Shown here: piece by piece, positions 16,013 to 25,847 of the stretch
Layout of the letters: the number at the start of each line of letters is the position of its first letter
Position numbering within the stretch: the first letter of the stretch is position 1
NCBI GenBank assembly: GCA_016935665.1
Contig: JAFGQN010000222.1
Location: 1-64,000, forward strand
Direction: 5' to 3'
Source of the DNA: Deltaproteobacteria bacterium
GTDB taxonomy: Bacteria > Myxococcota_A > Polyangia > JAAYKL01
DNA: 64,000 nt
The notes under the pieces: model-generated
Databases searched by the model: none
Told to the model about the DNA's origin: nothing
The model's input: the letters and a program-made list of their open reading frames with translations, nothing else
Program-made: the position numbers and the translations under genes

Positions 16013-18343
16013 ATGATGGAAGACTCGCCGAATGACTGTGGTGACGGCAGTAGAGCTGTGAGAGGGGCGAACCGACTGCGACGTTTGCGGGATTATCTTA
16101 TCTCGTCGGATGGGCGAGCGCGCCTTCTGCTACTCTTCACGTCGCTGGTGGCGTTTCCCGAGCTACTAACCTTCTCGCGCGTTTTAGTTGCCGATGACGG
16201 TGGCACTTCGGATGCCTTCAACGGAGAACTCGCAGGGCGAGTTCTATTGGGCAGGATGTTGGCTTCGGGAGATTGTCCGCACTGGACCAGCACATTGGGG
16301 GCCGGTTACCCCATCGGCGCCGGGCTTCTTGGTGATCCGTTTGGTGTTCTGTACTTCTCGCTGTTTTCACCGGCAGTCGCACTAAGCGCGTTCCTTCTTA
16401 CGGTTATTTGGATCGCCGCTCAGGGAACCTATGGGTTTAGCCGTCATTTGGGCGCGAGTCGTTGGGGAGCGGTCTTCGCCGGGACGGCTTTTGCCAGCGG
16501 TGGTTATTTTGTGTCGCAGCTTCGCCATCTCTCCGTGTTGGCTACTGTCGCCTGGCTGCCGCTCGTGTTGCTGCTGCTCGACCAGGCCTTGGCAGGGAGG
16601 AGCAGAGGCATCGGCGAACAAGACAAGAGTCTTCGGTACCGATTGGGGCGGCTTCTGCTTCTGGGTTTCGTCGTGGCTATTCAGGCTAACGCCGGGTTTC
16701 CGCAGTCAACCTATATCTGTTTGTTGGCAGCGGTGATTTACGCTGTCCCTCTGTGGTTCTGGCGTACGTGGAAAAGGAGACGCTGGCCAGAAGCACTTAC
16801 CCTTGGTGGGAGCGCAGTGTGGGTGGTGAGCCTCGGAATTCTCTCTGCGGGGCTTACCTTGCTGTCTCTTGCCGAGCTCGCCGCGCAATCGGGGCGTGAT
16901 GCGAGCTTTGCATCGAGCTGGGTCCATGCCTATGATTTTCAGTTCAAGTACCTGCTTAACTTCTTCTCCCCTGACTTGTATGGAAACGCGGCAGTGGGCA
17001 CTTATCAGGGGACCATACCCTATTGGGAGGCCTACGCTTATTCTGGGCTGCTGACCGCCGTGTTGGGGGTGAGCTTCGCGTTTACGGGGTTTCGGCACCC
17101 AAGGCATTTACCATTGATCCTGGTAGGGGCCTTTGGACTGGTTTGCGTGCTTGGGTTCAAAACGCCGCTATTTGGCGTCCTCTGGGACACGCTGCCAGGG
17201 TTCAACCGCTTTCGTTTTCCCACGCGATTTCTGGTCGTGGTCGTTCTCGCGTTGTGTGTCTTTGCAGGCTTGCAGCTTTCGACGCTCGAGGCTTGGCTCA
17301 GTCGTAGAGCACATGGGCGGCATCGGTTTTGGGGTAAGCTTCCTCCTGGTTGGGTCAGCAGTTACGCTTTCACAGTTGCGCTGCTCGTCGATTTAGGCCT
17401 GCATCAGCCGATGCAGAACCCTTTGGAGCCAGCATCGGAGTGGTTGAGCCCGCCGTCCAGCGTCCGGTACCTGAAGACGCAGGGCAAGGTGCGGATTCAC
17501 AGCATGGCCTACGGTGCATATCATTTCATGGCCTACAATCGTGCCCAGGGCTGGAAGTACCCCAGTGTCCTGAGGCGACTCTTGCCTGCGCTCGCACCGA
17601 ATCTGCCTGCATTCTTCGACATCCAGAGTATCGACGTTTACAGCGGTGCAGCTCCGGCCGGATGGGCCGAGATGTGGAGCATCCATGCGAATCCGTCGCC
17701 ATTTCCCCTCCTGTCGGATGTCTCTGAGGTCGGTGCGGTTCTTGACGCTCGCTACTTCAAAGTGATGCGTATTTTCGGGGTAACACACCTGCTGAGCCCA
17801 GTGCCGCTCCGGGGAGTGCCGAGTGGTACTTTAGTGCATTCCAGGGACCATATTTATGTATATGCTGTAGACGGGCACAGAGCGCGATGCGTGAGGCGTG
17901 CGCAGAGCGTCGCGAATACTCAGGAGGCATTTCGTCGGTTGTTTGGGGCCTCCTTTGATCCTGACGACGTCGTGCTGCTGCACCCCGATCCCGATGCTGA
18001 GTTTTCCATGGAAAGGGGCTCGGAACGGTCGACGAGCCCTGTCTACCTTGAGGTCGAAGACATCGACTCGAATCGCATATCCCTGGACGTAAGCACCTGT
18101 CAGGGGAGGTATGTTTTTGTTGCGGATACCTGGTTTCCAGGTTGGTCGGCGTTGGTCGATGGCCAGCCTGAGCGCATCTTCCGAGCCAATATTGCTGGTC
18201 GGGCAGTTGCTGTGCCGCCTGGAGCGAAGCGTTTGACGATGGCCTTCGAACCTCCGAGTTGGAAGCCCGGACTGTGGCTCAGCCTGACTGGATTACTGCT
18301 ACTGGCTTTGACCGCGTTTGTGGTTCTGAGGTTCGTACGCTGA
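16013..18343 (+). CDS. YfhO-like large polytopic membrane protein
   Basis: About 776 aa. Start uncertain: ATGs at 16013/16016 are preferred, with one at 15977 as alternative. Roughly a dozen membrane segments (for example LLLLFTSLVAFPELL, FRFPTRFLVVVVLALCVFAG) precede a large soluble C-terminal domain and a last membrane segment. The loop GTLGAGYPIG-like stretch (TSTLGAGYPIGAGLLGDP) and PYWEAYAYSG fit the YfhO/GT-C superfamily; YfhO in Gram-positives modifies lipoteichoic acid. The near-C-terminal VADTWFPGWSALVDGQPERI is a hallmark of this family. Base composition is much richer in G+C than neighbours (a hand count of 16261-16320 gives 40 of 60), pointing to horizontal acquisition. Confidence 0.83.
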   Translation: MMEDSPNDCGDGSRAVRGANRLRRLRDYLISSDGRARLLLLFTSLVAFPELLTFSRVLVADDGGTSDAFNGELAGRVLLGRMLASGDCPHWTSTLGAGYPIGAGLLGDPFGVLYFSLFSPAVALSAFLLTVIWIAAQGTYGFSRHLGASRWGAVFAGTAFASGGYFVSQLRHLSVLATVAWLPLVLLLLDQALAGRSRGIGEQDKSLRYRLGRLLLLGFVVAIQANAGFPQSTYICLLAAVIYAVPLWFWRTWKRRRWPEALTLGGSAVWVVSLGILSAGLTLLSLAELAAQSGRDASFASSWVHAYDFQFKYLLNFFSPDLYGNAAVGTYQGTIPYWEAYAYSGLLTAVLGVSFAFTGFRHPRHLPLILVGAFGLVCVLGFKTPLFGVLWDTLPGFNRFRFPTRFLVVVVLALCVFAGLQLSTLEAWLSRRAHGRHRFWGKLPPGWVSSYAFTVALLVDLGLHQPMQNPLEPASEWLSPPSSVRYLKTQGKVRIHSMAYGAYHFMAYNRAQGWKYPSVLRRLLPALAPNLPAFFDIQSIDVYSGAAPAGWAEMWSIHANPSPFPLLSDVSEVGAVLDARYFKVMRIFGVTHLLSPVPLRGVPSGTLVHSRDHIYVYAVDGHRARCVRRAQSVANTQEAFRRLFGASFDPDDVVLLHPDPDAEFSMERGSERSTSPVYLEVEDIDSNRISLDVSTCQGRYVFVADTWFPGWSALVDGQPERIFRANIAGRAVAVPPGAKRLTMAFEPPSWKPGLWLSLTGLLLLALTAFVVLRFVR

Positions 18344-18381
18344 TCAGGGGCAACACCACGAGTCGACAATTTCGATTACAA

Positions 18382-19362
18382 TTACTCGGCTTTTGTTTTT
18401 CCTGCACTCGATTCGTTGTCGCTTGTCGTTTGCATTGTATTTTTCTTCTTTGCCAGCAATCTAATGTTCCCATCTTGCGTTGAGATATTCTTTGAATGGT
18501 CATGGCCCAAATGAATCACATCCAAATTGCACTTTGCAGCCAGTTCAATTAGTGATTTTTCATTGTAAAAATTGATGTGCTCATGAATTTTTATAACGTT
18601 AAAAAACATAACTTTGTTAAACATTGCTCGAGCTACTATTGAAAAAAAATCCCAAACGATTCTCGTGACAGACCATGATGTAAGTGTTTTCAAATTTTTT
18701 TCATAAAAAGTTGTTTTAAGGAAGTTGGAAATTTCCCATTGTTCTGCAGGAACTTCAATATATAAAAGGGTTCTGTCTGTAAAACCATCGCTGCCAACGA
18801 GATCGCATAACATTTGATACATGTCCGGAATATGTTCAAGCACATGAGCACAAATTATCAGGTCCACCGATGAACCGATATCAGACAGTTCAGCAATAGA
18901 CGTAACCCCCTCAACAGGGGAAACCTGTGAAACATCCAGTAAATACTTCTGCGTCCCAACAGATTTGGGAATAAATTGGCCTCTATCTCCACCAAAATCG
19001 ACAACAATATTCAATTGGCTAAGATCAGTATGCGTCCTAAGATATTCTTCCAATAAATGTTTCCGTCTTTCGATTACTTCTGAAGAAAGATTGGAGTCAT
19101 TCAGCTTTTTTGTATACCAGGGTTCATATCTTCGTCGTGCCTGAAAATACGCCTCTCCCCTGTAATTGGAATAAAGTCTTTCAAGCTCCTTATCATTATA
19201 TCTGTTTTTGAAAAATCTTAATTGACAGTGGTTACAAATACAAAACTCACAAATGTGCTGCTTGCTTTTCAGCACATATTTCTGAATAAAATCTGGTATC
19301 ATCGCCGGAATTGTTAGGTATTCAGCGCTGTCACAAATGGGGCATTTGTTCACTACATACAT
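18382..19362 (-). CDS. SAM-dependent methyltransferase with N-terminal zinc-ribbon-like segment
   Basis: 326 aa. The N-terminus has four Cys in C-P-I-C and C-x-x-C-x-x-C-pattern (NKCPICDSAEYL; CEFCICNHCQLRFF), a zinc-ribbon layout common in sugar and O-antigen methyltransferases. The class I methyltransferase core follows: VVDFGGDRGQFIP (motif I, about 130), DLIICAHVLEHIPDM (about 174), then a late NFYNEKSLIELAAKCN. Motif I reads DFGGDRG rather than D-x-G-x-G-x-G. Probably methylates a sugar in the surface glycan assembled by this minus-strand cluster. Ribosome site AGGA about 10 bases before the ATG. Confidence 0.82.
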   Translation of the reverse strand: MYVVNKCPICDSAEYLTIPAMIPDFIQKYVLKSKQHICEFCICNHCQLRFFKNRYNDKELERLYSNYRGEAYFQARRRYEPWYTKKLNDSNLSSEVIERRKHLLEEYLRTHTDLSQLNIVVDFGGDRGQFIPKSVGTQKYLLDVSQVSPVEGVTSIAELSDIGSSVDLIICAHVLEHIPDMYQMLCDLVGSDGFTDRTLLYIEVPAEQWEISNFLKTTFYEKNLKTLTSWSVTRIVWDFFSIVARAMFNKVMFFNVIKIHEHINFYNEKSLIELAAKCNLDVIHLGHDHSKNISTQDGNIRLLAKKKNTMQTTSDNESSAGKTKAE

Positions 19363-19426
19363 AATTGCACATCCTGACCAAAGCGGATTTTAATACCTGA
19401 ACGATGTCAGATTGATAATCTTAACT

Positions 19427-20344
19427 TTATTTTTTTGCCATAAGTGTCCGGATTATTTCTTCTGTTCCACTTTCAAACGAGTTTTGGGGAATCCACCCTG
19501 TATCCTTTGTCACTTGAGAAATATCCGCGCAAAGATACATAACCTGATTTTGAGAATATGGAATAGCGCCAAAGTTGAGCACCGCATTTGGAGCAACCTG
19601 GTCACGAATAATATTGACGTATTCCTTGAGCTGCCTCCCATTTCCGCTTCCAAGAACATAAGTTTTACCGTCAATTCCCTTTTCGCCCAGCAATCTTAAC
19701 GCGGCTGCAGCATCGCGGCTAAACAGGAAATCCCATATTTGTTCGCCTTTCGTGAGCTGTGGTGTAATTCCGGTTTTGAGCTGAATGACAGCCGACATAA
19801 CCATGCTTTTGGGATTATCATTTATGCCGTATACACTTAAAATACGTACCCATAAATGCTTCATTCCTAATTTGTGTGCATCCAATTTTGTCATCTGTCC
19901 GGCGCAAAGCTTGGACATGCCGTATCCGTTTTCAGGAAAAGTTGGCGTTTCGGGTGTCAATGCCTCATTAACCCTACCATACTCTGCCTGCGACCCCGCG
20001 CCGATGAACATGTCACAGCCAAATCTTTTAGCTGCTCTTACTGCGTCAAGAGCGTACTGGACATTTTGAATCTGCAGATACATGTCATTTCGCGCTTCCC
20101 CCGTAGTGCCTTCCCATGCAAAATGATAAAACGCATCATATTTTTGGTTTGTATCATTTTCAATTCTGCCAAGCTCATCCAGTGCACAATACTTAACTGT
20201 GACAAGAGGGTGAGAAGGTATTTGGGAAATGCGTTTTGAGTTTTTACGACAAAATACAAGAACTTCGATCTCATGATTTAGCATTTCTTGTATGAGCGCT
20301 GTCCCTATCGCACCGGTCGCACCTGTAACAATGATTCGTTTCAT
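19427..20344 (-). CDS. NAD-dependent epimerase/dehydratase (extended SDR)
   Basis: 305 aa. Rossmann motif TGATGAIG (7-14) at the N-terminus, NVQYALDA helix, catalytic YGMSK (Y-x-x-x-K, about 147) and a FLFSRDAAAA loop near 215, all as in extended short-chain dehydrogenases acting on nucleotide-sugars. The substrate cannot be told from sequence; epimerisation, dehydration or 4-keto reduction of an NDP-sugar are all possible. Located between a methyltransferase and the GtrA/GtrB pair on one strand, so it likely supplies a glycan precursor. Confidence 0.85.
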   Translation of the reverse strand: MKRIIVTGATGAIGTALIQEMLNHEIEVLVFCRKNSKRISQIPSHPLVTVKYCALDELGRIENDTNQKYDAFYHFAWEGTTGEARNDMYLQIQNVQYALDAVRAAKRFGCDMFIGAGSQAEYGRVNEALTPETPTFPENGYGMSKLCAGQMTKLDAHKLGMKHLWVRILSVYGINDNPKSMVMSAVIQLKTGITPQLTKGEQIWDFLFSRDAAAALRLLGEKGIDGKTYVLGSGNGRQLKEYVNIIRDQVAPNAVLNFGAIPYSQNQVMYLCADISQVTKDTGWIPQNSFESGTEEIIRTLMAKK

Positions 20345-20377
20345 AAATAGTTGCCTTTAGTTCCAACCGTAGTGAAT

Positions 20378-20791
20378 TCACCTCAAATTCTGTTTTGGGC
20401 TATAGTGAGAGAATACATAAAACCTATTCAACAGGTAAGTGACAATGGATATGGGAAGTATCAATATAAACCCGGCAATGTACTCACTGTGAATAAAGTT
20501 GAGCATTATTCGCATTCCCGCAAGATTTAACAGAATCCCGATGGTGTATACACTAATGAATTTGAGCAGTAGAACTAATTTAAATCCTTTATCTCCAAAA
20601 ACGTATTTTCGCATTGTCTTGAAGTTAAATAAAACGCAGAGAATAGTACCAAACACAATGGCTAACTGATAGTTAAGTCCAATAAAAATTAAAAAAGCAA
20701 ACATCCCGTAACCGAAAAGTGTATTAACACCTCCTATTATAAGAAATCTGACAAACTTAATTTCAAGAATTCGCTTGACCCAATCAATCAA
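20378..20791 (-). CDS. GtrA-family flippase-like protein
   Basis: 137 aa with four membrane segments. FVRFLIIGGVNTLFGYGMF near the start and a late L-L-N-R-F-Y-V-F are typical of GtrA. The only usable start is a TTG that overlaps the stop of the GtrB-like gene (8 bp overlap), with AGGGAAAG upstream; this is consistent with coupled translation. Probable role: moving the polyprenyl-phosphate sugar made by the GtrB partner to the periplasmic face. Confidence 0.85.
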   Translation of the reverse strand: MIDWVKRILEIKFVRFLIIGGVNTLFGYGMFAFLIFIGLNYQLAIVFGTILCVLFNFKTMRKYVFGDKGFKLVLLLKFISVYTIGILLNLAGMRIMLNFIHSEYIAGFILILPISIVTYLLNRFYVFSHYSPKQNLR

Positions 20792-21716
20792 AATTAATTC
20801 TTTCCCTCTCTATAACCAGAGGTTTGTCTTTTGTTTGAGTGTATATTGCCCCAATATACTCTCCTAAAATCCCGATAAACATCATCTGAACAGATCCGAG
20901 GAAAAATAGCCCAATCACCAGAGGGGCTGTACCTGCTGAGAAAGTATCCCAATAGGCAAGTTTATATATGAAATAGATAACGGCGACCAGCAGACTTAGA
21001 CCGCTGCATATGAATCCCAGAAGGGTGGCGATTCGCAAGGGAAGCTTTGTATTATTAACAAATCCCAGCATTGCCATATCAAAGAGAGTATAAAAATTAT
21101 TCTTGGTTTTGCCAGCATTTCTCTTAGGCTGAGTATATTCGATAATCTCTTTCTTGAAGCCAATTTGAGCAATGATACCCCTAAAATATGGATATGGGTC
21201 TTTAAACTGTTTCAACGCTTCAATTACTTTTCTGTCATACAGCCCAAATCCTGTAAAATTGCTAATCAAGTCTTCTTCAGAAACCATTTTGACCAATCCG
21301 TAGTATAGTCTCCTGATTGAAAACATAAGTGGAGATTCTCTACTTTTATTCTTTATGGCCATAACAATTTCGGTACCGCTTTCCCATTTTGCAATCAATT
21401 TGGGAATTATTTCCGGTGGATCCTGTAAATCTGCTACAAATGGTATTATTGCATCCCCCGTTGCCTGAAGTAGACCGTAATACGGTGACCTGATATGACC
21501 ATAATTCCCAGCATTAAAAATCACTTTAATGTGTTTGTCATTACTGGCGGCAGCTCGCAAGATATGTGCTGTCTGGTCAGTAGATGCATTGTCAATAAAA
21601 ATGTGCTCATATGTATAATTTTCAAGATGCTTAAAAATCTCTTTAACGCTATCAATTACTGTTTGGATGTTATCTTCTTCGTTGTAGCAAGGGGTCATAA
21701 TCGATATTTTTTTCAT
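20784..21716 (-). CDS. GtrB-like family 2 polyprenyl-phosphate glycosyltransferase
   Basis: 310 aa. GT2 start MKKISIMTPCYNEEDNIQTV, a D-N-A-S-T-D segment, and VADLQDPP (about 95-101), the dolichyl/undecaprenyl-phosphate glycosyltransferase signature. Two C-terminal membrane helices (about 228-255 and 265-290) carry the GEYIGAIYTQTKDKPLVI end typical of GtrB/ArnC-like enzymes. It should transfer a sugar from a nucleotide donor to undecaprenyl phosphate on the cytoplasmic face; the overlapping gtrA gene would flip it and one of the GT-C enzymes nearby could use it. Confidence 0.9.
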   Translation of the reverse strand: MKKISIMTPCYNEEDNIQTVIDSVKEIFKHLENYTYEHIFIDNASTDQTAHILRAAASNDKHIKVIFNAGNYGHIRSPYYGLLQATGDAIIPFVADLQDPPEIIPKLIAKWESGTEIVMAIKNKSRESPLMFSIRRLYYGLVKMVSEEDLISNFTGFGLYDRKVIEALKQFKDPYPYFRGIIAQIGFKKEIIEYTQPKRNAGKTKNNFYTLFDMAMLGFVNNTKLPLRIATLLGFICSGLSLLVAVIYFIYKLAYWDTFSAGTAPLVIGLFFLGSVQMMFIGILGEYIGAIYTQTKDKPLVIERERINFD

Positions 21717-21870
21717 TGAGCAGTTCTCCCAAATACTTAACTGTTTGGAACAGTGTATTAAACAGTTACAAGTAAGTTTCTACCTTATTGCCTGAGATAG
21801 AACAGATACGACAAATCAAGATCACCAACGCTCATCTCAACACCTGTTTTCAGACATTTTTCGGTCCAAT

Positions 21871-22908
21871 TCAAATTGCGTACAATACGGTGTCAAAAAG
21901 GTTGAATTCATATTGCCGCAGGTAAAACTTATACTCTGGATTCAGTTTATGAATATAAAGCGGGATGTCCCAAAGATCTTCAGGTTTATGATAAACGCAT
22001 ATGGCAAGTGCAGGTTTTGTCTCACGAATTATCTTTTCCGCTCCTTGAAGCGCAAATAGTTCTGCTCCTTCAACATCCATTTTTATGTAGTTAGGCGTTT
22101 TTCCAAAAAAAACATTATCCAGTGCGACACACTGTATAGTCACATCTCCGTCGGTGGCGATTGTCCCGGATGCAGAATCACTACAAAATTTAAGAACTTT
22201 ATTTTTGCTCCATACCCCACAAGGCATCAGAATGAAATTTACACTTTTTTCGAGAGCTGTTTTCGCCGCCTCTATCTGCAATCCTTTGAAATTCTCATAA
22301 TCGGGTTCGAAACAAAAGTAAGAGTCCGTAGAAAAATGTGACACGACAGCTGCAATCGAATCGCCTGTGAATGCGCCACAATCTGCAAATTGAATTACAT
22401 CATAGGGAAAATCTATATCCTGCGGGCAATATTGCGGACATTCGTCTGGCAAGGGAAGCGAATCGAAGGAATATGTCGTCCGGACATTCAATATGCAATC
22501 GAACAGATCAATACTCTTCTGATCCGCGAAAAGTTTTCGCACGGTTGTGGTAGAGACGGCGTTCAACATCTTCTCTGATGTACTCAGCCAATATAATGTA
22601 CCAATATCTTCACCGTACTGCTTATAAAATGCGTAAAAATCAATAACATTCTCAAATCCAGATTCCGAAATTTTTTCTACAATCTCCCGCATATCGGCTT
22701 TCGGATTGAATACAGAGACAATAACCGGATACTCTAAATATTCAGTTTTATCTTTAGCCTCTGATAGCCTGAGAACGGGAATCCCCTGTATTTGTGTCTG
22801 ATTTGAATACTCATCGATAAACGCAGCCACAGTTGAATCATATGAAGAGATCGCTTGTAGCACCTTTTGACCCGTTTTGCCCGCACCGTATATTAAACAT
22901 TTTTGCAT
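21871..22908 (-). CDS. FkbM-type methyltransferase with N-terminal PglD-like Rossmann domain
   Basis: 345 aa. The first 70 residues (CLIYGAGKTGQKVLQAI, FIDE) look like the nucleotide-binding start of sugar acyltransferase/epimerase-type proteins. From about 165 the FkbM methyltransferase core follows: FADCGAFTGDSIAAV, FCFEPDYENF, and YIKMDVEGAELFALQGAEK (about 265). FkbM domains O-methylate sugars. The start lies within the end of the upstream ThDP gene behind a GAGGAGGAGG ribosome site, a 16-bp overlap that indicates coupling. Likely tailors a surface-glycan sugar. Confidence 0.87.
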   Translation of the reverse strand: MQKCLIYGAGKTGQKVLQAISSYDSTVAAFIDEYSNQTQIQGIPVLRLSEAKDKTEYLEYPVIVSVFNPKADMREIVEKISESGFENVIDFYAFYKQYGEDIGTLYWLSTSEKMLNAVSTTTVRKLFADQKSIDLFDCILNVRTTYSFDSLPLPDECPQYCPQDIDFPYDVIQFADCGAFTGDSIAAVVSHFSTDSYFCFEPDYENFKGLQIEAAKTALEKSVNFILMPCGVWSKNKVLKFCSDSASGTIATDGDVTIQCVALDNVFFGKTPNYIKMDVEGAELFALQGAEKIIRETKPALAICVYHKPEDLWDIPLYIHKLNPEYKFYLRQYEFNLFDTVLYAI

Positions 22909-24710
22909 ACCTCCTCCTCGTTACTTTCTACGAGCATATTCTTCTGCAACTCATCTTTGTTCAGATACGGAAACATGTCTTCCAAAGAAGAGGAGACCAT
23001 AGTGCCGTCTTCGAGTTTTTTTGAAGATACTTTGGGTGAAAAAATATAGTTTTTAACAATCATTACCTCGCAAAGCACCGGTCCTTTCATATTCAGCACT
23101 TTCGCGATGTTCAGTTCAATATCCGCATGGCTTTCTATTCGTTCCGTCTGTAATCCATACGCTTTACCGATCTTGATGATATCTGGAAATGTTACTCCCG
23201 ACGACTTATCACAGCCGATCAGTTCTCCACCAAAGAAATTATTCTGAGTTTGTCGTATCGAATGGTATCCATTGTTATTAAAATAAAATATTTTTATCGG
23301 CAAATCATGCTGCTTGACAGTTTGCAGTTCCTGAATGTTCATTTGAAGGCTTCCATCCCCTGCAAGACAAATAACCTGACCTTTTTTCAAGGCAAAAGCA
23401 GCCCCTATGGCAGCCGGTAAGTCATACCCCATAGCGGCACAGCCGGAATTTCCGAATAAATGTTGGCCCTCCTTCACTACCGCAGCCTGCATCATAGTTA
23501 CCGAAACAGTACCATTCCCTGAAACAAAAACATCCTGTGCGCTGGATATTGATGTTATTTTTTCAAGGAAATAATACGGATGTACTTTTTCGTTGATGTC
23601 TCTATATTCTGCAAGGACAACGGGATAGGCATTCTTTATGCCCTGGCACCAACTGGTCCATTCTGTTGCGTGGGTAACTGTTTCATCGAATTCTTTGAAC
23701 AGCGCTTTTATGAACACTTTGGCATCCATATGTACAGCCATATCAGGCTTTAACGTCGGCTTTCCCAATTCCGCTTCATCGATATCAACAACAATCTTAT
23801 ACGCGTTTTTCCCAAAATTCTCCCAGTTATAACTTGTTTGACGGATGTTGTTTCTTGTTCCTATCTCTACCAGGACATCAGCGTTCTGTAGGGCGAAATT
23901 GCCAGCTCTCGTTCCCTGTATGCCAATTCGACCGATATACATTGGGTGACTACTCGCGATAACATCTAATCCATTGAACGTTGTTACCACTGGAATTTGA
24001 AGTCTATCGACGAGGTGAATTAATTCTTTTCTTGCCCCGCTAATATTGATTCCATTTCCTGCAACTAAAAGTGGGCGTTTCGAGTTTTCAAGTAATTTGG
24101 CAACGTCCGGTACTTTCGCTATTGATGACAGATATCCGGTTGTATCTTCGTCCGGAATGTATGTTCGCAGGTCGTCGGCTTCGACAACCGCCGCCTGCAC
24201 ATCGATTGGAATATCAAGCCAAACCGGGCCGGGGCGCCCACTTAGAGCAATGTGTATGGCCTTTTGCAGTTGATAAAGAATATCATTGCTCTGTGTCACT
24301 GAAACAGCATACTTTGTAATCGGTTCAACGATCCTGACAATATCTACTTCCTGATCTCCAAGCTGCCGTAATTTAGATTTCGGATAATGTGTGATAGTCG
24401 TCGACGTTTTTACCTGGCCCGACAAGTAAAGAACTGGCACCGAATCAGTCCACTGCCCCAAAACCCCTGTAAGTGTATTTAATCCCCCAGGACCAGTGGT
24501 TACGTTGACAACACCGAGTTTACCCGAAGTTCTCGCATATCCTTCCGCCGCTATTGCGCATGCCTGTTCGTGATGGCAGCAAATATAATTAAGGCGCGTT
24601 CCCAATGAATTGTTCAAATGCATAGCTCCGCCGCCTGTAACCATAAAAAATTTTTCTATACCGACGGAATGCAGGTAATGGGCAATAATGTCAGAAACTT
24701 TTGTCTTCAT
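22893..24710 (-). CDS. ThDP-dependent acetolactate synthase-like enzyme in a sugar cluster
   Basis: 605 aa from the ATG at 24710, five bases after the previous stop; an upstream ATG at 24737 is possible. Three ThDP-enzyme domains are present: catalytic Glu in CHHEQACAIAAEGYAR (E48), a central nucleotide-fold domain, and the C-terminal GDGSLQMNIQEL...NNNGYHSI motif (about 450-478). Because it sits between a NeuB-like gene and FkbM, rather than with ilv genes, a role in making a branched or 2-keto sugar is plausible; YerE, which adds a two-carbon unit from pyruvate to a CDP-keto-sugar, is a known precedent. No acetolactate synthase small subunit is nearby. Confidence 0.85.
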   Translation of the reverse strand: MKTKVSDIIAHYLHSVGIEKFFMVTGGGAMHLNNSLGTRLNYICCHHEQACAIAAEGYARTSGKLGVVNVTTGPGGLNTLTGVLGQWTDSVPVLYLSGQVKTSTTITHYPKSKLRQLGDQEVDIVRIVEPITKYAVSVTQSNDILYQLQKAIHIALSGRPGPVWLDIPIDVQAAVVEADDLRTYIPDEDTTGYLSSIAKVPDVAKLLENSKRPLLVAGNGINISGARKELIHLVDRLQIPVVTTFNGLDVIASSHPMYIGRIGIQGTRAGNFALQNADVLVEIGTRNNIRQTSYNWENFGKNAYKIVVDIDEAELGKPTLKPDMAVHMDAKVFIKALFKEFDETVTHATEWTSWCQGIKNAYPVVLAEYRDINEKVHPYYFLEKITSISSAQDVFVSGNGTVSVTMMQAAVVKEGQHLFGNSGCAAMGYDLPAAIGAAFALKKGQVICLAGDGSLQMNIQELQTVKQHDLPIKIFYFNNNGYHSIRQTQNNFFGGELIGCDKSSGVTFPDIIKIGKAYGLQTERIESHADIELNIAKVLNMKGPVLCEVMIVKNYIFSPKVSSKKLEDGTMVSSSLEDMFPYLNKDELQKNMLVESNEEEVCKNV

Positions 24711-24714
24711 CTTT

Positions 24715-25845
24715 TTATTCTTCGTCTTCTCTGTCATTGGTGAGATCATCAACTGTGATACCCCTGTCATATATATATGAACGTAAAATTGGTTCGGTAG
24801 CATAAGGGCTATCTACGGAATCGATAAAAATGGGATCGTCTTTTTTTATAGGCTTCAGGATTTTCTCTCCGGAAATCAACTCCCGGCAGGAAAGTTGACC
24901 TTTCAATAACGGTATGGCCATGTAGACATCCTGATCTATTGTGCCATGTTCAAACACTTGACCTTTACATAAATCGCGTTTCGCATATACGCCTCGCACT
25001 AATCCTTCCAGATATTGTAATTCTTTTTTCGAACACACCCGTTTATGTGAGCCGCTTCCTCCGCACATTTCTTTTGCTTTAAAAAACGCTTTAAACCAGG
25101 TGTCGATCTGATGCGGTAATGAGCAGTATTTTGCAATTTCCTTATCATCGGCATTGACATCTATATGCCGTTCGAACGTTCTAGCGCCTTTTGCATATGA
25201 AATCAGCATCGACGAAGTCCAATCATGATATTCATGTGTCGAAAAACCGATCACGTGGTCCGGATAACGGTTCCTTAAAAAATCTATCTGGTTCAATTCA
25301 AGTTCTCCATCTTCAGATGGATAAAGGGAAACGCAGTGATTAATTGCCATGGGAATATTGCGACTGCTGAAAAAACGCACTAAATCATCAAGCTCTTTTA
25401 GCGAAGAACCACCTGTTGAAACGATTGTTGGCTTTTTAGCGGCAGCGATTTTTTCCAACAGCGGCCAATCATTCAAGTCTGAGCTGGCAACTTTTATAAT
25501 TTCGACTCCAAATTCGATGCATTTGTCCACCGACTTTTCATCGAAAGGTGTTGCCATAGTCAAACATCCAGACTTTTTAATTGTATCAACCAGGTGTCGC
25601 AATTGATTCCATGGCATTTCGGTCACTGTGGTTTTCCAAATGTACCGAATTTCGTCATGCTTTCGATGTTTTTTATGTATGAAAGAATTGACATCTCTAA
25701 ATTGAAGTTTTATTGCCGCCTTTACTCCGTTAACACGTACGATTTTTGCATAATCGTTAATGATTCTTAGCCCTCTATCCAAACTACCCCAATGATTGTT
25801 CGCCAATTCGAGAACGAATAATTCATTAAAAATATCCCGCAACAT
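24715..25845 (-). CDS. NeuB-family nonulosonate (sialic acid-type) synthase-like protein
   Basis: 376 aa, with GAGGGAG before the ATG. The N-terminal TIM barrel has ELANNHWGSLDRGL, AIKLQF, MATPFDEKSVD, KVASSDLNDWPLL, STGGSS and VIGFSTHEYHD, corresponding to the NeuB/SpsE order of strands that bind phosphoenolpyruvate and the sugar. A C-terminal SAF (antifreeze-like) domain (about 290-350; VYAKRDLCKGQVF) closes the active site. Family members condense PEP with an N-acyl sugar to give a nonulosonic acid. No CMP-nonulosonate synthetase, epimerase or aminotransferase is seen next to it, so the product is not certain. Confidence 0.87.
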   Translation of the reverse strand: MLRDIFNELFVLELANNHWGSLDRGLRIINDYAKIVRVNGVKAAIKLQFRDVNSFIHKKHRKHDEIRYIWKTTVTEMPWNQLRHLVDTIKKSGCLTMATPFDEKSVDKCIEFGVEIIKVASSDLNDWPLLEKIAAAKKPTIVSTGGSSLKELDDLVRFFSSRNIPMAINHCVSLYPSEDGELELNQIDFLRNRYPDHVIGFSTHEYHDWTSSMLISYAKGARTFERHIDVNADDKEIAKYCSLPHQIDTWFKAFFKAKEMCGGSGSHKRVCSKKELQYLEGLVRGVYAKRDLCKGQVFEHGTIDQDVYMAIPLLKGQLSCRELISGEKILKPIKKDDPIFIDSVDSPYATEPILRSYIYDRGITVDDLTNDREDEE

Positions 25846-25847
25846 TT

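Noticed and set aside
16382-17788. Open frames on both strands inside the YfhO-like gene
   Set aside because: High G+C content yields long chance frames; only the annotated one has membrane-protein organisation.
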